Shown here: positions 24,937-35,797 of the stretch, one piece after another
Layout: every line of letters begins with the position of its first letter
How positions within the stretch are numbered: position 1 is the stretch's first letter
Source of the DNA: Manduca sexta
Taxonomy: Eukaryota; Arthropoda; Insecta; Lepidoptera; Sphingidae
Length of the DNA stretch: 64,000 nucleotides
Reading direction: 5' to 3'
Assembly: GCF_014839805.1 (NCBI RefSeq)
Contig: NC_051139.1
Coordinates: 1,054,001-1,118,000, forward strand
Translations under genes and position numbers: made by a program
The notes under the pieces: model-generated
Told to the model about the DNA's origin: nothing
What the model saw: the letters and a program-made list of their open reading frames with translations, nothing else
Databases searched by the model: none

Positions 24937-26438
24937 CTAGCTTTTGCCCGCGGCTCCGCCCGCGTTATAAAGTTTTTCAGGCTAAAGTTTTCCGTTATAA
25001 AAGTAGTAGTTTCCCGGGAGCCTATGTTCTTCCCAGGGTCTCAAATTGTCTCCATACCAAATTTCATCTTAATACGTTGGGTAGTTTTTGAGTTCAACGC
25101 GTTCAGGCAGACAGACACAGTGGAGGACTTTGTTTCATAATATATTTTTTAGAACTTTTTAAGAGGAACAATCCCGTCATACATCATTATTGCATAACTT
25201 TAACCGTTTACGCAGCGCACGCAACGGAAGCTCTCAAAACTAATAAATTGTCCCGTTTTTGCAACATGTTTCATTACTGCTCCGCTCCTATTGGTCATAG
25301 CGTGATGATATACAGCCTATAGCACTCCACAAATAAAGGGCTATCCAACAAAAAACGAATTTTTCAGTTCAAACTGGTTGTTCCTGAGTTTAGCCATTAC
25401 TGCTCCGCTCCTATTGGTCATAGCGTGATGATATATAACTTAGAGCACTCTACAAACAAAGGGCTATTCAACACAAAAATAATTTTTCAGTTCGAATTGG
25501 TAGTTCCTGAGATTAGCCATTACTGCTCCGCTCCTATTGGGTATAGCGTGATGATATATAGTATATAGCACTCTACGAACAAAGGGCTATCCAACGCAAA
25601 AATAATTTTTCAGTTTGGAGCGGTAGTTCCTGAGATTAGCCATTACTGCTCCGCTCCTATTGGGTATAGCGTGGTGATATATAGCCTATAGCACTCCACG
25701 AACAAAGGGCTATCCAACGCAAAAAGATTTTTTCAGTTTGGACCGGTAGTTCCTGAGATAAGCCATTACTGCTCAGCTCCTATTGGGTATAGCGTGATGA
25801 TATATAGCCTATAGCACTCCACGAACAAAGGGCTATCCAACGCAAAAAGAATTTTTCAGTTTGGACCGGTAGTTCCTGAGATTAGCCATTACTGCTCAGC
25901 TCCTATTGGGTATAGCGTGATGATATATAGCCTATAGCACTCCACGAACAAAGGGCTATCCAACGCAAAAGAATTTTTCAGTTTGGACCGGTAGTTCCTG
26001 AGATTAGCCATTACTGCTCAGCTCCTATTGGGTATAGCGTGATGATATATAGCCTATAGCACTCCACGAACAAAGGGCTATCCAACGCAAAAAGAATTTT
26101 TCAGTTTGGACCGGTAGTTCCTGAGATTAGCCATTACTGCTCAGCTCCTATTGGGTATAGCGTGATGATATATAGCCTATAGCACTCCACGAACAAAGGG
26201 CTATCCAACGCAAAAAGAATTTTTCAGTTTGGACCGGTAGTTCCTGAGATTAGCCATTACTGCTCAGCTCCTATTGGGTATAGCGTGATGATATATAGCC
26301 TATAGCACTCCACGAACAAAGGGCTATCCAACGCAAAAAGATTTTTTCAGTTTGGACTGGTAGTTCCTGAGATTAGCGCGTTCAAACAAACAAACAAACA
26401 AACTCTTCAGCTTTATATAATAGTATAGAAAGTATAGA
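24937..26438 (-). mobile_element. Complete non-autonomous Helitron with nine-unit minisatellite
   Basis: On the minus strand the element begins TCTATACTTTCTATAC (TC at 26438-26437) and runs through AAAGCTGAAGAGTTTGTTTG. It ends in the GCGG-AG-CCGC hairpin and CTAG at 24940-24937. Flanks are A (24936) and T (26439), the AT target expected for Helitrons, with no duplication. Almost three quarters of the element is a 123-bp tandem array. The unique 3' part (24937-25271) is shared with the Helitron at 1-795. There is no Rep/helicase gene, so mobilisation would need an autonomous partner elsewhere. The plus-strand open frame at 24835-25140 is incidental. Confidence 0.88.
25272..26378 (-). repeat. 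123-bp minisatellite, nine monomers
   Basis: CATTACTGCTC recurs at 25272, 25395, 25518, 25641, 25764, 25887, 26009, 26132 and 26255: eight intervals, seven of 123 bp and one of 122 bp. The five right-hand monomers share CTGCTCAGCTCC and are almost identical to one another. The left-hand ones have CTGCTCCGCTCC and more differences, suggesting recent amplification at the right side (5' side of the element). Confidence 0.93.
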
Positions 26439-26439
26439 T

Positions 26440-26840
26440 TAACAACTGAAGTTAGCTAAAATTGAGTTTCTCGAAGCCGACCACTATTTATGTACTATGT
26501 ATTTTGAGACTATGCAATTTTGTCGCGTTCGCGATTCACTTTCACTTTTGTTGAGTTTCAGAACGCGATATTAGATCCTCCAACGCGCACGCGAATTTGA
26601 ACTTTATGCAGCGGTAATAAATTACAAATTGACTCTCCATTTTATTTAGAAAACGTTTGTATGGGAAATAGAAAAATGCTGTTTTGAGGATTTTCCCGGC
26701 AATTATTCGAATTTTTCTCACCTTTTAAATCTTCCCTAGACCTCCACGAATAATTCAAGACCAAGATAAGATAAATCCGTTCAGCCGTTCTCGAGTTTTA
26801 GCGAGACTAACGAACAGCAATTGATTTTTATATATATAGA
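26440..26840 (-). mobile_element. Second Helitron-like element, 5' end recognisable
   Basis: On the minus strand it starts TCTATATATATAAAAATC, then GCTGTTCGTTAGTCTCGC and TAAAACTCGAGAACGGCTGA, a 5' end I associate with lepidopteran Helitrons. TC at 26840-26839 is followed on the plus strand by T (26841). The 3' end near 26440 is not convincing, as no clear CTRR plus hairpin is visible. It directly adjoins the Helitron at 24937-26438. Confidence 0.5.
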
Positions 26841-26976
26841 TTATCCCCAATCTAAAATGTCCATAGTTATATAAGTAATTTTAATAGTTGTTTAGAAATA
26901 ATAATTATTATTCTTATGCTTTGTTTTGTCGTATCATAAGTGCAACTTTGTTCGCCTACGTAATAAATAACGGTAT
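26841..26976 (+). mobile_element. Poly(A)-ended retroelement, copy 2, right half
   Basis: TCATAAGTGCAACTTTGTTC and GCCTACGTAATAAATAACGG match the end of copy 1 (20734-20775). It carries the AATAAA signal and a T-rich, decayed tail. It is separated from its left half by about 1.9 kb of Helitron sequence. Confidence 0.6.
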
Positions 26977-29692
26977 TTTTTTTTATTTAATGCCGATTCT
27001 AATTAATTCTAATCTGAGCTATATAAATGTAAAAAGTCGATATAACTCTGGCAATTATTGAGAGATGTAGTTTCACATTAGATATTATATTTGTACAATT
27101 ACTATCATAGTTAGATCTGAAGTTTACAGGTCCAGTGAAATCTCTGATCTGGGATAACAAGAACATCTTGCCCGCATAAGATTTTCGAAATAAAATAATT
27201 CTAAACGAAACAACCTTATTCAATATTTTCTTTCCATTTGGAAAGGCTTTAACAAGCTTTCGGTTAGTCTTGGGCGAGCGAGACGGAGCATCTATCTCTC
27301 TCGCACAGCCCTTTCACGGGATCAGCGGGTGCGGGACAAAGAGGAGAATTTGAATAAAATAATAGTTTTGGAAGTTGGTGTTTGAGGGAAGGGAGGCTGC
27401 AGGATAGGGGTAGTAGGGAAGTTCGGGATAGGAAGAAGGGAAATTACTATATTTTTTCATCACCATAATCTATTCTCTAGTGTATTAAGAGTGTCCGGTA
27501 GTAGATATTAAAAATACTGAAATTTATTACAACATACTGTTTCGTAGATCTATCTGCGTAAAAGTCATATCCCCGATAAAAAAATCGACTTTTTGGAAAT
27601 AAAAAGAACTCTGTAGGTGTTATTTCAGAACTTTATTTATTTGTGAGCAAAATTTCATTCAAATCCATTCAGTAAGTTTTTTACATACAAAATAAACACC
27701 AACATTTATCAGAAACTTTCGTATTAATAGTATTAAGTAAGACAAGTAAACTGATTATATTAGTATAATTATTTTATATACCTATAACTATTTCAGTTGC
27801 TGCTTTAAAACAGTTAAATTCAAAAATTCCACAGGTCGTATAGCTTCGGCAATATATTAATCCTTAACACCTTTTATATTAATTTACTTCAAGATCTGCA
27901 ACATTCAAAGTAATTGCAATTATTTCGTGAAATCAAAAGTCAAATTTCTAAGGCAACTTAATTATATCTTCCCGTAAATAAGTAACAATATTAAACGTGT
28001 CACATACAGTGTAGTAAATTATAAGGATATAGCGAGTTACGGTTGACAAAGTACGAGCTGAAGCGTGTTTATTTATATAATACTTTGATTTTGCAGTCTT
28101 ATTTAAATAACATGCTATTTGTGAACTTCATAAAAATAAATAATATGGTAAAGAATGAGGAGGGGTCATTTGGAATGTATTTTATATTAAAATAATGAGA
28201 TCACTTAGAACACACGGTTAAATGCATGCCGTAGCGGCTTACCGTACCGTGACTCAGTAGGATACTGTTTTAATAAAATTTATATTTGAACTATATTGTA
28301 CTAACCATCAGTTCCAGGAAAGTAACTATGCTGAACCAAGGTAGTTCGTAAATGGCACAGAAAGTTCATACGAGCGATAATTTATTGAAACTGCCTGTTA
28401 TTTGTGCTTAGTTTACAGTTAAGTATATATTTGATAAAAACATCACAGTATTAGAAAATACAATTATTGTAATTTGCTAACTGCAAGAATGACACCTAAC
28501 TTATTTTATTTTATTTTCTATACATTTCACTACCTCTTCCGCTTATGCCTTACACCATCTCAAGGACTAAGTCAGTAATCACGTGAACAAATGATACACC
28601 TGTGCACCGCTAAACAAATAACCGGAGTTACACTGACGTATGTTAATTAATTAACGACGTTAATTGTTACAGGGAGCAACATGGCGGCCGGCGTGCTAGT
28701 CTTCTGACTACCCGCTCTAATTGCTACACTCGGAATTTGATTGCGCAATTTATTAATTTCTGCATTTTCGGTTATGAACGACGGGGAAGTAGAAAATCAC
28801 GAACGATACTATTATATGTAAGATGATGGAACTATTAAGGAATGGAAGTGCTGCTGTAGCAAAACTCATAGTCAAAGCCGCGCTGGCTACTAGTATGCTG
28901 TCTAGACCAAATACGTGAGTATAATTAAGGAGCAAAAAGTTCTTTGAATGTTAAATCCTTGTTATTCATCATATTTCACAACCACTAGAGCGAAACTTCT
29001 TAATACACATAAGAAAACATTCAGTCCGGTCCCCACATCGCTGACGTGTCCTTTCGGAAGCAGGCAAGCAGAAAAAACTAACCGTAACCATTACCACTAA
29101 ACCCCACAACGCAAAGAAACGTCTCAACCGTACAATCCTAGAGATTTCGCTTAAAACTCCGAAACGTCTGCAATATGGCCATATTTGAATAATAAAATAG
29201 TTTGGCTCGCGTCCACGTTGGGTCGAGGGCTGAATGCCGAAAAAAGGGCCTCGGCCATTACTTACAATGTCCCTTTCGGAGGGAGTTAAGAGTTGAACGC
29301 TCGCATCAGTGCCCGCTCCCAATATAATATTTATGTGAGACGACCGGCCGAGTGAAAATTGGGCAGGATTGCGACCCGTCAATCTTATTATTATATAATT
29401 TTTGCTACATATGAGGTAAATGTATGGAATTGGCTTTATGACTTCTATTACTCTAGTTTGTTTTGATGTGAATCGATTCATTGTACGGAATTCATATCAC
29501 ATTCATAGAATATATGCGATTCTGGCGCAAAATACATTGTAATAAATTTGTAAAATTTCACATTTAAAGTATCGTAGCGCAGAATTGGTTGTGAAACAAG
29601 AGGCTTTGATTCTCCCATTGTGATCAATGTTTGTTCGGTCCGAAAATGTTTATCGACGACACAAGGTTTGTATCTTGCAAAGTGCTGTATAA
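26977..29692. other. AT-rich stretch, no supported gene
   Basis: A minus-strand frame of 170 codons (29481-28969, ATG start) is the longest frame outside repeats. It has one Leu/Val-rich segment (LWGLVVMVTVSFFCL) but no domain I know, and I see no splice or homology support. A sequence AACATGGCGGC at 28678-28688 resembles a YY1/Pho site. The remainder is AT-rich. Confidence 0.45.
27640..27738 (-). mobile_element. Degraded fragment of the AATATTATAAATG family
   Basis: AAATTTCATTCAAATCCATT then AGAAACTTTCGTATTAATAG reads in reverse as the start of the family seen at 12911-13199. It is short and decayed. Confidence 0.4.
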
Positions 29693-30450
29693 TAATAAAT
29701 AATAATAATAAAGCTTTATTTATTCCATACTTAGTTCAATAAACATGCAATAGGTGACTTATTTCTTTTAAAATTAATTTAATTAAAGTTAATTTTTAAG
29801 TTATGGACCCCCTTCGGGTAAAAGCCTCCTCCAAGGAACTCCACTTATCTCTATCCTTCGCGACGCTTAACCAATCTCGGCCTGCCGTCTCTACGATCTC
29901 GTCAGACCACCTGGCGCACGGTCGGCCTTTCGCTCTCTTACCTCGTGGACCGTTCCACATTAGCGAACGTAAGGTCCACCTGTCGTCTTTATATCTGGCC
30001 ACATGGCCTGCCCACTGCCATTTTCTTTTCAACGAGAAAGTCAAGGCATCAGTTATCGCCGTCATGTTACGGATGTCGGTACACTTTACCCTATCTCTTA
30101 ATTTTATGCCTAAGCAGCTTCTCTCCATTTTCCTTTGGGTTGTCTGGATTTTTCCTTGTTGTGGCGTCGAATGTCCAAGTTTGGCACCCATATGTGAGAC
30201 AGGGAGTATGTTTGTATCCATGACTATTTTCTTTGTCGACAGTGGGAGATTCGATTTGAGTACTTCTTTATGGGCCCAGAAATTTTTCCAGGTGGTTGCT
30301 ACTCTTTTGTTCACTTCTTCCGCGCCTCTGTCTTTGCCAAACGATATCCTTTTCCCCAGGTATATGTACTCCTTCACAAACTCTAGAGGCGTGCCTGTAG
30401 TGCTGTATAAGGTTATATTAATTATACATAGACATTTGATTCTTACATAG
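29693..30450 (-). mobile_element. 5'-truncated RTE-type LINE, C-terminal coding end and tail
   Basis: The minus strand encodes the post-RT end of an RTE-like reverse transcriptase. It reads about 193 codons from 30377 to 29796, with EYIYLGKRISF, KRKWQWAGHVARYKDDRWT, GKRAKGRPCARWSDEI and AGRDW, all hallmarks of that C-terminal region. Similarity extends upstream to about 30450, where it ends, the usual result of incomplete reverse transcription. The 3' side has a short UTR and a (TTA)n-like tail at 29693-29712, as typical of RTE elements. The frame is open over its whole length, so the copy is fairly young. It has no catalytic domain and is dead. The 215-codon plus-strand frame over the same DNA is an antisense shadow. 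Confidence 0.85.
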
Positions 30451-33334
30451 CTAAATACTTAAACTACTGAAGGACAAAATCAGGAAAATAGTAAATGTCA
30501 ATTTACTTATAGGGTAAAAGGCTAAGCAAATATTTAAAAAACATAATTTTAGGATTATTCAGGAATAAAACGCTCGTCGCTCATAAACTAGACAGTTTGA
30601 AAGCTCGCACCGGCGCGACGCGGCGCAGCGAAGCGTTGTAATCCGTAAAACAATAGCGCGTTAACTTATCACGTTGAAGCCATACGTCAGTGCAGGCTGC
30701 CGTGCGGTTATGACCCTTAAATAACACCTGAATTAGCGCACGTGCCCGCGAACCAACACGGCTTGTTCATTTTGGATTCTGACTACTATGATATAGGGTC
30801 GTAAGTTGTGTGCCACTTTATTGGCGCCCAGTGAGTTATTTTAATATTTTTATTAGAAATTTTAGTATAAAATATTACGTAAAGTACGGTTTAAATATTT
30901 ACTTACGCAAATGTTAATATTAAATATGACGAAAAAACTAGACATGTTTTTCTTAGAAAACTCCCTCTAAGTACTTACATTACAGAAGTAGTAAAAAGTA
31001 AAGAGAAACATTAACTACATCCGAAAGATCCCAAAACTTTGTCGTAGATAGCTCAGAACCCTTCAAAGATTATTCGGAATAGTAAAATTATGAAGGGTAC
31101 AGTGAATTTCGGGATTAATCCGGGTGAATCCTCGGGCACGTGTATCTATTACCTGCTCGAGTTAACTCCAAGATGGTTACCGTAGAAGCTAGAGTAGAAT
31201 TATTATAATGTACCGAAATTGGCTTTACTCTCTCAATGCTTATATGGGTGACATGACATTTAAATTTGAGGGTACCTGCAGGCACAGTAGCTTTTTTGAA
31301 CTAGTAATTTCAAACGAAGACTTTGAACTTAGTTCTCTGTATTTCTATAATATTAAATCGTTGCGAAAAGGAACGGAACAGCCATTTTATTCGCAAAAGC
31401 TTTGTTAAGTAGTTCCTAACTTAAAAGATGACAGAAAAACTTATGACATTAACAATATTAAACTATTAAGACACAATTTTTGTTAGAGAAAATTAGCCGT
31501 TTAGTTTTGGAGAAATGTATCAAAATCAACACAAAGAAAAATAAAAGTGCATTCAAGAACCTATTTGTTACAAATGTGTTATTACATTTTCCACCACAGC
31601 GCTCCTCAATAACGCATTTGAACACTGTCTCCATCTGGAGCAGTGCAAGGCACATCGTAAATACTTTAAAAGTTTGCACATCAAAATCGTATTTAAGAAT
31701 TGCGCCGAAATAGAAATGCATTTACGAAACTACGTGACTTATGTTGTAATAAAATTTTCCTGCAAGTCGTGAATTAAACGAAGATTGTTTTGAAACTTTT
31801 AAATTTTACGAATACTCGGCGCCATAAAGGCACTGATGCGAGGGCACATTTGCAATTTCGAGAGAGGTCCCAATGTGGGCGCCAACAAACTTCAGGCAAA
31901 CATTACACTTTATTTCTTCGCTCGTACATACATCACGGCGAATAATGTGACCGTGTGTTAATAATAGCATTTTTGCGATGAATATAAATGATTACATTTT
32001 TGCATTTGAATTGTGAAACGTTTAAAATAAAGCTATACTGGGTTATTTACTTATACGATGTCAATACCTAAAAACGACTTCGTAGTAACACTGTTATCAC
32101 AATCATTTTAACGATTTTAATAACTAGCCATACCTATTTATTCAAATTAGCTATTAAAGTTGAAAAATAAAATAGTCGTGTAACACCTGTGAGTGTAATT
32201 GGTAATGTAACTTACAAATTGTAATTTAATAAATAGCCTACACAGCAATAATAAAGGCCATGAGATCCATTAAATACCAATTGGCGCCCACCGCGGTGTA
32301 AGATCATTGTGATATAAAACTCTTTCACAGATAGTTTATTTTATTCGCTCCAAATATCATTGTCAGTAATGAAGCTTCAACCGCTATGAAAATAAATCTG
32401 TCTTCTCTTTGTTTTCATGGACATTGTCCGAGAGGTCCCTTTGTTTGGACAGTGTATTATCCTTATGCCGTAAAAGATAGGTCGCCGGTTGCCACGATAG
32501 GGGGGTAATCTTTCTCGTGCACTGATCTCGTCGTTTATTTATGTTGCGGGGAAAATTACATTTTAGTTCCGAGTCTTTTAATGTCGCACGTTTGGGAGCG
32601 TAGCGTGATTGTTATTTTATGAAAAAAATAATAGTTAAATTATTATAAAACTATTGTTATCATTATGTATAATTAATGCAAAGTCAATAGGGGGACGGCG
32701 GACGATTTCAGAATATAAAATTATCACATCAAAGTGAAATTGGACGGCTTTTCGGGTTTTGATTTACATTTCAAAAAGGCGGTTTGGCCGGATTGGCCGG
32801 TGACGTCACAATCGCTTCACACCAATCTTTTATTTAAATGTTTCATTGTTACGTTAGAAATTATTTAAATGGTGTTTTGCTTATTTAAGAGCCGCCTATT
32901 AATTAAGCTGATATTATTTTTCAATGAGTCTACATTGCGACGAAAATGTGTTATTTAAAAGTATACTGTAAAGTAAACGAAATAAACAACGATCTCATTC
33001 ATTAGTTTCGCTTTGGTAAACATTTCTGAATACCCCCGTTACGTCTCGAGACACAATTGAATACATTCGTTTGTATAATTTCAAATTATACCGTCTAGAT
33101 TCTGTTTCTTTGGCCCTTGTTTTATTTTAATGTTAAGACTTTAATTTAGGAAGCTTTGTGAAATACGCGAGGAAGTTTAACTTCGTATTCAATATTCAAA
33201 TAATATTTGGGTATTGTTTTTTATTCCAAGAACCGCAGCGACTACATTACCAGAGGTCTCTTTGTTTATATATAACACCGATATGTCTATTTCTGAAAGT
33301 AAGCAGCAACCAACAAATGCTGTTTTATTTAATA
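30451..33334. other. AT-rich stretch, no gene seen
   Basis: TTGGCGCCCA occurs at 30821-30830 and 32281-32290 and in reverse at 31876-31885. A short GC-rich patch lies at 30605-30640. No repeat or coding sequence is recognised. Confidence 0.5.
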
Positions 33335-33525
33335 CTAGCTTTTGCTTGTGGCTACGTCTGCATGAAACAGTTTTTCCGGAATAAATGTAGCCTACTCAGG
33401 AGTAATCTAGCTTCATATTAGTGAAAAAAAATCTTAATTGGTTTAGAAGTTTCTAAGAAAAACACGTTAAAAAACACTCTTCAGCTCAAAAGCTTAAGCA
33501 CTAAACTTTATAATATTAAGATAGA
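33335..33525 (-). mobile_element. Short degenerate Helitron
   Basis: On the minus strand it starts TCTATCTTAATATTATAAAG (TC at 33525-33524) and ends with AAAAGCTAG at 33335-33343, flanked by A (33334) and T (33526). The internal text GAAACAGTTTTTCCGGAATA and ATGTAGCCTACTCAGGAGTA matches a common short lepidopteran Helitron. The terminal hairpin is decayed. Confidence 0.65.
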
Positions 33526-34269
33526 TCGAAACAGCATATTATAAATTTATTCCTCCGAATAAAATTTATGGAAATAAAAGCAAAGGAAAAACATTCGAAG
33601 CTCGCAATGAGGTTGTTTTCGTCCCAGGATCTTAACCGAAACAAATCTTTAAATTTAAAAATATGGACAACCCGAGAGCGATGGGGTCCATGCGGACTTG
33701 GACAAAGGACGCTAACGATTTTCGAAATGGTAAAATTTACTTGTTATGGGTTTCTTTTTCTTATCGAATTCATTTTTTTGTTGTGGTAATCAAGATTCAG
33801 AGTAGAACATTCCTTAACTACCCACATTACACAACTAGTACATTCGCCAAGCTAATGCCGTTCTGTGACGTGATAGACCACAAGTTTCAAATAGGCTCTA
33901 CTTGATGTGTTTTAGCTTTTTTTTATAAAATCGTTGACGTCCTAGTTTGTTTCCCTGACATGTGAATTTATTCAGGAACATGGAGTTCATAGCCAAAAGA
34001 AAAATATGCACTTAATATTCGTTGTATTTTCAGTACTAGTTTAGATCTTATTATAATAGATCCCTCACAGCACCGCCGACAGCGCCAGACGCCAGATGTG
34101 AACCAATCTTTTAAAGAACACATCAATCACGCTCACTATTTTAGAATATCTATCACAATTACTAAAACCTTGGAAATATATTACTTATTAACAGTTATTG
34201 TGATAGGAAAACACGTCTCATAAAGCAGTCATAACAACACTGCAGTAACAAGTCTTTCTTAATTTAATA

Positions 34270-34500
34270 AATATATATTTTTTTTAACTTGGCACTTAAA
34301 TATCATACAAAAGACATTACAAGCAATGAAATAAAATTAGGACTGTTTCATGAGTGTCCATAAACTAGACGAGACTTCAAAGACTTACGGGCCCGCAACA
34401 CAAATATTTATAGATCCCAAAAACTGTTGACGTGGGAATCGAACACGTGACGTCACACATCACAGCCTCACAACATAACACAGTGCTGTAACAATCAGTT
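34270..34500 (-). mobile_element. Possible tRNA-headed SINE
   Basis: Read in reverse, GTGTTCGATTCCCACGTCAA resembles a polymerase III B box, preceded by a tRNA-like stretch and followed by ATTTGTGTTGCGGGCCCGTA as in some lepidopteran SINEs. The A box is not clear. Confidence 0.35.
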
Positions 34501-35763
34501 GACGACGCGACGGGAAAATTGCCACAGACCCCTGGCTAGAGGGGGACCCTGGCATTCTATATTAAGACTAAAAAATGGGTCGCTGGGAAACATCAATACA
34601 GATTTTTCATGTTAAATATACATGATCAAATGAAATACAGATAATCCGCTTCAAGAACATAATCAGAGGCAACTTGATGAATTTGGCCACAGGCCTTAGG
34701 GTGTTATTATGCCAGTGCCTTTGCACTACGACCACATAAATAAATAAAACTCTTTTACTTTTATGATACATCTATTCTTAGATATACACAACCGCAGTGC
34801 AACGAACAAAACATATAATCCTGAACATGTCCTTTCTTTAATCACATACGTCCCAAAACAATACCATCTCCCATCAAAATCTGAACAAAAATCCCATTCA
34901 AATGTAACAGGCCGCCATTTTGATGCTGCAGGGCTCATTCCCGTCCAATCTGTCCGCGATCGGCCCCACACAATGACTCGGAAGAAAACAATCTTAGCCC
35001 GAACAAGGCCAGTATTGTACAAACCGACTACACAAACATTGTTTTTTATTTAGAACAGGGCTCGTAATAAAATGGTCTCGGAATTTTGAAATGTGAAATT
35101 GAATGGGAAATGAGTCGTTATGGCTAAGTATGGTTTGTAAGTGGTCTATGTTGGGAATTTAAATTTTCAGGAAATTTAAGTTGAAGTGCGAGTCCTAATT
35201 TAATTAAATGGAATGATAAATAGTTCAATGCCATCGCTGTGTAAAGCTTGAATTTAATAGGATAATAACGTGTAAAATGATAACATATAAAATTATCTTG
35301 TTGAAAATACACAATATTTTGCATGCACTAATTATTTACGAAGTAAAATTAAATAATCATAATCCACATAAAATTAATAGTTTCCATCTTTATGATTCAA
35401 ACTTATGAAAAGATATTTTATAGGACACAGTTAGCATCAACAATATTGTTTTAATCTAAATTCAAATACTCATAGATTAATTAAGGTCAACATTATACTT
35501 ATAACATTTCGTATCCAGGCTCTTTTATTAGGGCTCGTAGAATATTTTTTTAATATTTACTACTACTTACATTTAGTTTCTACAGTTAAAATAACTTTAA
35601 TATTCATAATAATAACGTAACATTTCTATCTACTTTGTAATATTGTAAACTCGTCCGCTATAATTAACTTTTCTTTATACACAAGTTTTGGGTTGCGATT
35701 AGAAGTAAGCATATTTTGTAATCAATAATTGGTGTATTTTTAGTTGCAACCCCTGTTTTGTGC

Positions 35764-35765
<2 letters not shown>

Positions 35766-35795
<30 letters not shown>

Positions 35796-35797
35796 AT
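35766..35797 (+). repeat. (AAAT)n microsatellite
   Basis: Eight AAAT units in a row, next to AT-rich sequence. Confidence 0.9.

Noticed and set aside
24835..25140. 101-codon plus-strand frame
   Set aside because: It spans the border of a repeat and the Helitron 3' end on the opposite strand.
25272..26378. Regular 123-bp repeats considered as a CRISPR-like array
   Set aside because: The whole 123 bp is repeated with no variable spacers, and it sits inside a Helitron in a eukaryotic genome.
29803..30450. 215-codon plus-strand frame
   Set aside because: It is antisense to the RTE coding end on the minus strand, whose protein wording is clearly recognisable.
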